Assembly (NCBI GenBank): GCA_938039195.1
Contig: CALHVK010000127.1
Location: 1 to 17,389 of the forward strand
Reading direction: 5' to 3'
Length of the DNA stretch: 17,389 bases
From: an uncultured Carnobacteriaceae bacterium
Lineage (GTDB): Bacteria > Bacillota > Bacilli > Lactobacillales > Aerococcaceae
Shown: one piece after another, positions 13,870 to 17,389 of the stretch
How positions within the stretch are numbered: position 1 is the stretch's first letter
Layout: each line of letters starts with the position of its first letter
Program-made: the position numbers and the translations under genes
The notes under the pieces: model-generated
What the model saw: only the letters and a program-made list of their open reading frames with translations
Told to the model about the DNA's origin: nothing
Database searches by the model: none

Positions 13870-14628
13870 TTATTTAATCGTATTAAAGTTTAAGTTGAAG
13901 GCTTGCTTCACACTATCACTGACTTCTCCAACTGGAGTCTTCGATACAAATTTTCCTTTGATGCAATAACGGTTTGATGCATTATAGTCATCACAAGTAA
14001 TCAACGTAATCTCTGTTACACCCGGTTGATCGTTAATGACTTCTACTCGTGTTGGCTCAATTAAATCTACCGCAGTTGTTTCATACTCATAGACGTATTC
14101 TAAATCTGTCGTATAAATCTTCTCTCCAACTTTAAGGTTTACAAGTGGTGAGAATAGAAGTGTCATGTCGCCAAAGTAGTTATGGCTGGCAAGAGCGTAG
14201 TTCCCTTCACCCATCTTTTGAGTAGGTTTCATCGTTCCTGCACCTGATAATAATACTTCGTTCGCTAATCCTTTATAGATTGGCAAGTTTAACTTCACAC
14301 TTGGAATTGCAATTTGTCCAAGCGTTAAGAATTTTCCTTTATCGAAATTCGCTTTTAATACTTTATCTAAATCAATCGCTTCAACTTTCGAGAAGTCGAA
14401 TTCTGCCTCTTGTGCTTCATTAGCTTTCACTTCGGCTAAAGTAACAGTTGAAGCAGCTTGCATTTGTTCACTTTGCAAGCGTGATAGTAAAAATGTTCGA
14501 ATCGGACCAGCCGCAAATAAGAGGCCTGCAATAATAAATAAAATCGTTGCAAAGAAAATTCGCCAGTTAAATTTCTTTTTTGGTTTCTTTGGTGTTTTTT
14601 GATTTTTTCTTTCTTCAATCTTTTCCAT
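13870..14628 (-). CDS. srtA: Class A sortase
   Basis: A membrane-anchored transpeptidase that joins LPXTG proteins to the cell wall. The 252 residues have a Lys-rich cytosolic tail (7-22), one membrane segment at about 24-41 (IFFATILFIIAGLLFA) and an extracellular sortase barrel. The catalytic triad is visible: His149 (ALASHNYFG), Cys212 (LITCDDYN) and Arg220 (SNRYCIKGKF). FSPLVNLKVGEKIY is typical of streptococcal-type SrtA. The start ATG at 14628 has AGGAG inside the end of the methyltransferase gene, whose stop codon is only 2 bp away, so the two are translationally coupled. No substrate protein with LPXTG is encoded in this window. Confidence 0.95.
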   Translation of the reverse strand: MEKIEERKNQKTPKKPKKKFNWRIFFATILFIIAGLLFAAGPIRTFLLSRLQSEQMQAASTVTLAEVKANEAQEAEFDFSKVEAIDLDKVLKANFDKGKFLTLGQIAIPSVKLNLPIYKGLANEVLLSGAGTMKPTQKMGEGNYALASHNYFGDMTLLFSPLVNLKVGEKIYTTDLEYVYEYETTAVDLIEPTRVEVINDQPGVTEITLITCDDYNASNRYCIKGKFVSKTPVGEVSDSVKQAFNLNFNTIK

Positions 14629-14630
14629 TA

Positions 14631-15251
14631 TTATTCTCCTTTTTCTTTTGTACTTACAAGGATCCAATACCCTTTATCGAGTGCAATGCGTTCGACATTC
14701 CCAAATACTTCTTGCATTTTCTTTTGCGCACTCGGAGCGCCTTGTTTTTTCTGAATCACGATGACCAGTTGCCCTTCTTCTATTAGATGGTCATATGCCT
14801 CTTCTAAAATACGATGCACGACATCTTTCCCTGCACGAATTGGTGGATTACTAATAATCACGGAATAATCCTTCTCGTGGACATTGTCATACGTATTACT
14901 TTCGTAAATCGTAACATTTTGAATGCCATTCGTTTCGGCATTGCGCTTCGCCAACTCCATGGCACGTTCGTTCACGTCAACCATCTCCACAGACATCTGT
15001 GGATTGGCCTTTGCAAAAGATAATCCCATTGGACCATAACCGCAACCGACATCTAGGAGTTTCCCTTTTGCAAGATGCGGGGGCACCTCATAAGATTCAA
15101 TCAGCAATTGGCTTCCAAAGTCAATCGTGTTTTTCGAGAACACTCCATTATCACTAGCAAATTGGAATGTGAATCCCTTCAAAACATAACGAAAATGTTT
15201 TTCTTGGCTCTTACTATTCGGTTGATTTGTATAATAGTGATTTTGATTCAT
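14631..15251 (-). CDS. Class I SAM-dependent methyltransferase, RsmC-like
   Basis: A 206-residue cytoplasmic methyltransferase. The SAM-binding motif LLDVGCGYGPMGLS is at 65-78, the acidic loop residue is VDVNERA (91-97), and the catalytic SNPPIRAGK (134-142) is of the NPPY/NPPI kind used to methylate exocyclic amines. The N-terminus (HYYTNQPNSKSQEKHFRY) and the GVFSK segment are typical of the 'methyltransferase small' group close to RsmC, which methylates a guanine N2 in 16S rRNA. It lacks the N-terminal half of E. coli RsmC, as usual in Firmicutes. The start ATG at 15251 follows AAAGGAG. A likely promoter is TTTGGA-17-TAGTAT on the minus strand (15281-15309). Confidence 0.87.
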   Translation of the reverse strand: MNQNHYYTNQPNSKSQEKHFRYVLKGFTFQFASDNGVFSKNTIDFGSQLLIESYEVPPHLAKGKLLDVGCGYGPMGLSFAKANPQMSVEMVDVNERAMELAKRNAETNGIQNVTIYESNTYDNVHEKDYSVIISNPPIRAGKDVVHRILEEAYDHLIEEGQLVIVIQKKQGAPSAQKKMQEVFGNVERIALDKGYWILVSTKEKGE

Positions 15252-15280
15252 GAGCGTCTCCTTTATATTGGTCTTTGTCC

Positions 15281-15309
15281 ATACTATCATAAATACCCCT
15301 TTTTCCAAA
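15281..15309 (-). promoter_or_regulatory. Promoter of the methyltransferase-srtA operon
   Basis: Minus-strand TTTGGA (15304-15309), 17-bp spacer, TAGTAT (15281-15286) preceded by TGa. It begins only 3 bp beyond the T-run of the preceding terminator. Confidence 0.5.
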
Positions 15310-15311
15310 GC

Positions 15312-15340
15312 AAAAAAACCCGCTGTTTGGGAACAGCGGG
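15312..15340 (-). terminator. Strong terminator of the candidate small RNA
   Basis: Minus-strand stem CCCGCTGTT/AACAGCGGG with a 4-nt loop CCCA, followed by T7. It lies 162 bp after the stop of the upstream acetyltransferase gene, with a TATAAT in between, so it probably ends a separate transcript. Confidence 0.9.
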
Positions 15341-15430
15341 AAAAGGTTAGGAGGGTTTACTAATAAAAAAATGTTGGGAGTTCATTTTTTTACTTGGGAG
15401 AAGTAAACCTTAGGTGTTTTATTGGGTATG
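15312..15430 (-). ncRNA. Candidate trans-acting small RNA with C-rich anti-Shine-Dalgarno motifs
   Basis: Predicted as a transcript of about 115 nt from near 15429, driven by TATAAT at 15436-15441 on the minus strand, and ended by the terminator at 15312-15340. It carries an unusual series of C-rich elements complementary to ribosome binding sites: TTCTCCC (in the loop of a 7-bp hairpin, 15389-15407), AACTCCCAA (loop of a 10-bp hairpin, 15364-15392), ACCCTCCTAACC (single-stranded, about 15346-15357) and CCCA in the terminator loop. GGTTTACT (15402-15409) can pair locally or with AGTAAACC (15354-15361), so two folds compete. No -35 box is clear. There is no CiaR-type TTTAAG repeat. Confidence 0.6.
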
Positions 15431-15501
15431 GCTAAATTATATTGGTCATCTATGAATAAAATGTGAAATTAAAAAAATATTTATGTGAATTAATACTTTT
15501 T

Positions 15502-15774
15502 TTATATTTTCACATCGTCGTATTCAGTACTTTTTTCGAATAAAGCAACGACATACGAACACGTTGGATAAATTTTTAAGTTTTCTTTTCTTGCAAAGTC
15601 TGCTAACTGATCCACTAATTGGCGCGCAACCCCTTGTCCGCGTAAGCTTGAATCTACAAATGTATGATTCGCTTCAATCACTCCTTCTCCTTTAGAAGCA
15701 TATGTGATTTCCGCATCCATTTCTCCAGCTGCATTATAATGTCTAAACGCTTTTCCTTCATGAATAAATTCCAT
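15502..15774 (-). CDS. Small GNAT-like N-acetyltransferase (YjdJ/Acetyltransf_CG type)
   Basis: A 90-residue member of the compact GCN5-related family that keeps only the acetyl-CoA-binding core. VIEANHTFVDSSLRGQGVAR holds the R-G-Q-G-V-A pyrophosphate loop, followed by LVDQLADFARKENLKIYPTCSYV, with the family's conserved P-x-C-S/P-Y-V end (quoted in parts: LVDQLADFAR, KENLKIYPTCSYV). Its acceptor is unknown. The start at 15774 has AAGGAGG 8 nt upstream. A -10 TATACT lies on the minus strand at 15805-15810. No terminator lies directly behind the stop; the next one is shared with the candidate small RNA. Confidence 0.85.
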   Translation of the reverse strand: MEFIHEGKAFRHYNAAGEMDAEITYASKGEGVIEANHTFVDSSLRGQGVARQLVDQLADFARKENLKIYPTCSYVVALFEKSTEYDDVKI

Positions 15775-15975
15775 TTGCAAATCCTCCTTAATATTACTAT
15801 CCATAGTATACGACGATTACTGACAAATATCGAAAAAACTGCTTTTAAATCAAAAGTAACATTTGTTAAACCTATTTTGCAACGACCTCTATAGGCTTCT
15901 TATATGACCTGAATAAGACATTTTAATATAAGGGATGAAAACGAAGATCTTACTGGATACGGCTCACCCGCTTTG

Positions 15976-15984
15976 TGGTATAGT
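15976..15984 (+). promoter_or_regulatory. Extended -10 promoter of the membrane protein-acetyltransferase pair
   Basis: TGgTATAGT, about 38 nt before the start codon at 16022. The -35 region is not recognisable. Confidence 0.45.
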
Positions 15985-16021
15985 AGAAATACATTTATCC
16001 AAGCTATTGAAAGGAAAAAGA

Positions 16022-16798
16022 ATGCTAAAGTTTTTACTGAAAAAGAAAAAATCTCCAGAGACCGCTCCTGGTTCTGGAAAACAAAAGAAATCAAAAAAAC
16101 GGAGAATGAATCAAACGGTCGATCGGTACCATGGTCCGTTAATTACGAATGAAGTCAGTCTTGGGTACATTAAATTCTCCCCTTGGCTTATGCTTCCATT
16201 TACTGCGTTTCTATATTTTGCTGCAGGTTACAACGATCCTATTGGGATTATTAAGGCTTTATTCCTGAGTGCGACGGTGATCAATATCGTCAGTGCTCTC
16301 TTTGGGCTTTTTACACCTCTTGTCAATCGGTTTAAGTCTTTCACTTATATTCTAGTGGCCTTAGTGGTTTGGACCGTCATACTCACCTTTACCTTTATCT
16401 TCCTACTGATGGTTACAGATGATAAAACACCCTTCAGCGCGTTAAAGCTCTACGAGTCCAAGTTGACGCTATTTTATGTCATTCCAATAGTACTTCTATT
16501 TGTAATAATGACCGCCATTTACGCATGGTATTATCTTCCAGAGAATCAAGGAAAAATTTGGAAAATCAATCGATGGAAAACGTATGAGGTGAATAGTAAG
16601 AAGAAAGCACTCCTATTCAATATTGCTAAAGTCCTGGGTTTTATTCTATTGGTCATTGCCGTGATTACAGACTACATACAAATGATTTTCGGCTTTTTCT
16701 CTGGCGCTTTAATGGCCTTCGCTTTCCCTGCCGTTTTAGTAGATGCCATTTACGCTTCAATCTATATCAAAGACCATCCTGATTACGAAGAGTTGTGA
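16022..16798 (+). CDS. Polytopic membrane protein of unknown function
   Basis: A 258-residue protein I do not recognise. The first 35 residues are extremely basic (KFLLKKKKSP, GKQKKSKKRR), followed by a short polar stretch. Five or six membrane segments follow at about 53-66, 76-98, 106-132, 147-170, 195-215 and 218-238. The basic N-terminus should be cytosolic. It resembles small uncharacterised Firmicutes membrane proteins without catalytic motifs. The start is the ATG at 16022, with AAAGGA 6 nt upstream; the same frame is open to 15935 but lacks a site there. A gap of 33 bp separates it from the downstream acetyltransferase, so the two are probably co-transcribed. Confidence 0.8.
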   Translation: MLKFLLKKKKSPETAPGSGKQKKSKKRRMNQTVDRYHGPLITNEVSLGYIKFSPWLMLPFTAFLYFAAGYNDPIGIIKALFLSATVINIVSALFGLFTPLVNRFKSFTYILVALVVWTVILTFTFIFLLMVTDDKTPFSALKLYESKLTLFYVIPIVLLFVIMTAIYAWYYLPENQGKIWKINRWKTYEVNSKKKALLFNIAKVLGFILLVIAVITDYIQMIFGFFSGALMAFAFPAVLVDAIYASIYIKDHPDYEEL

Positions 16799-16831
16799 TG
16801 ACAACAAATAAGTTATTGGAGGAATTGTTTT

Positions 16832-17233
16832 ATGGAATTTACTCACAAAATTCCTAGTGTTGAAGCTTATAATCAATTAAGAGTAAACGCTGGAATGAAT
16901 AGCACGAAACCTCATTCTGAAGTAGAAAAAGCTCTTAAAGGGACTCTTTTCTTAGTTTCTGTTTATGAAGAGGATGAACTCATTGGTCTAGGAAGAATTG
17001 TTGGCGATGGCGGTGTCACTTTTGTCGTGTCCGATATTATGGTAGATAAAAAATTCCAAAGACAGGGTATCGCAAATCAAATTATGGAAATGATAGATCA
17101 GTGGTTTGATGAAAATACGCATGAGAGTAGTTTTATCACTTTTCTAGCTAAAGTTCCTGCAGATAAGCTCTATCGTAAGCATCATTTTTGCTATCTTGAT
17201 GAGAATCGAGTGGGAATGATTAGAGAAAAATAA
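16832..17233 (+). CDS. GNAT-family N-acetyltransferase
   Basis: A 133-residue GCN5-related acetyltransferase. The acetyl-CoA loop is in SDIMVDKKFQRQGIANQIME (about 67-86), with the Q-R-Q-G-I-A form of the motif. The end LYRKHHFCYLDENRVGM is the usual 'Y-x-x-x-G/H-F' last part of the fold. The acceptor substrate is unknown. The ATG follows GGAGGAAT, at good spacing. It is second in a two-gene unit with the membrane protein, ended by the terminator at 17279-17309. It is not closely related in sequence to the small GNAT at 15502-15774. Confidence 0.9.
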   Translation: MEFTHKIPSVEAYNQLRVNAGMNSTKPHSEVEKALKGTLFLVSVYEEDELIGLGRIVGDGGVTFVVSDIMVDKKFQRQGIANQIMEMIDQWFDENTHESSFITFLAKVPADKLYRKHHFCYLDENRVGMIREK

Positions 17234-17278
17234 ACGTGAGAATTAACTTCATTTCACGGAACAAGTATGGAACTACAA

Positions 17279-17309
17279 ACAAAAAAGCCTTGGAAAATCA
17301 AGGCTTTTT
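17279..17309. terminator. Bidirectional terminator between the acetyltransferase and tRNA-Lys
   Basis: Stem AAAAAGCCTTG/CAAGGCTTTTT (17282-17292 and 17299-17309) with loop GAAAAT. A-run and T-run flanks serve both convergent transcripts. Confidence 0.92.
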
Positions 17310-17322
17310 GCGTATAAAAAAA

Positions 17323-17389
17323 TGCCCCCTACAAGGCTCGAACCTGTGACCCATAGATTAAGAGTCTACTGCTCTACCAACTGAGCTAA
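17323..17389 (-). tRNA. tRNA-Lys (anticodon CUU), 5' end cut by window edge
   Basis: The minus strand reads TTAGCTCAGTTGGTAGAGC (D-arm), the anticodon loop CTCTTAA with anticodon CTT (17360-17362), then T-arm ACAGG-TTCGAGC-CTTGT and the 3' acceptor strand AGGGGGC plus discriminator A (17323). The first six bases (expected GCCCCC) lie outside the window. The 3' CCA is not encoded; the gene runs straight into a T-run. It is probably the last tRNA of its transcript, since a terminator follows. Confidence 0.95.

Noticed and set aside
15371..15406. Plus-strand short frame MLGVHFFTWEK with an upstream AGGAGGG
   Set aside because: The ribosome binding site is about 16 nt from the ATG, too far. No plus-strand promoter or downstream gene explains it. 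The GGAG motifs are the complement of the C-rich loops of the minus-strand small RNA candidate.

Overview
The window is AT-rich chromosomal DNA from a Gram-positive bacterium, most likely a member of the Lactobacillales. A Granulicatella/Carnobacteriaceae-type genome fits best, but I cannot prove the genus by eye. The reasons are strong AGGAGG-type ribosome binding sites, hairpin-plus-T-run terminators, a lipoprotein with a Gram-positive lipobox, a class A sortase, PepF, a TrpX-type substrate-binding protein and a tRNA-Lys without an encoded CCA. There are no phage genes, transposases or CRISPR arrays. This is an ordinary core/accessory segment whose most interesting content lies between the genes.

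Region 1 (1-2000) is an L-fucose locus. The start of fucI (cut by the window edge) and fucA run leftward, and a DeoR-family regulator runs rightward from a divergent promoter region full of TTGAA/TTCAA half-sites. Region 2 (2100-6800) holds pepF, a divergent N-formylglutamate amidohydrolase-family gene started by GTG, a small membrane coiled-coil protein and a ClC chloride/proton antiporter with a cytosolic TrkA-C-like domain. Nearly every unit is bounded by a clear terminator.

Region 3 (6760-11700) is an ABC transporter operon of the trpXYZ type facing away from a secreted FAD-dependent reductase lipoprotein. The trpX transcript has a consensus promoter, a roughly 300-nt leader, a 17-residue leader peptide with a Trp codon, mutually exclusive hairpin arms and a terminator just before trpX. 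This looks like an attenuation system. The two divergent promoters share an almost identical motif, GTGyTCATTATGAA.

Region 4 (11700-15260) contains a small excisionase-like HTH protein placed directly behind the flavodoxin terminator, a flavodoxin, and a 490-bp gap with a 192-bp inverted-repeat element. It then has an MntE-like manganese exporter and an rRNA-methyltransferase-like gene tightly coupled to srtA. Region 5 (15310-17389) contains a candidate small RNA of about 115 nt with several C-rich anti-Shine-Dalgarno motifs, two unrelated GNAT-family genes, an unrecognised membrane protein and a tRNA-Lys(CUU) cut by the right edge.

Functionally the segment combines sugar use (fucose), amino-acid and peptide supply (Trp uptake, PepF), ion homeostasis (Cl-, Mn2+), surface protein anchoring and flavin redox chemistry. 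The best leads for new biology are the leader peptide/attenuator before trpX, the C-rich small RNA near 15312-15430, the 192-bp inverted repeat and the shared motif between the trpX and reductase promoters.
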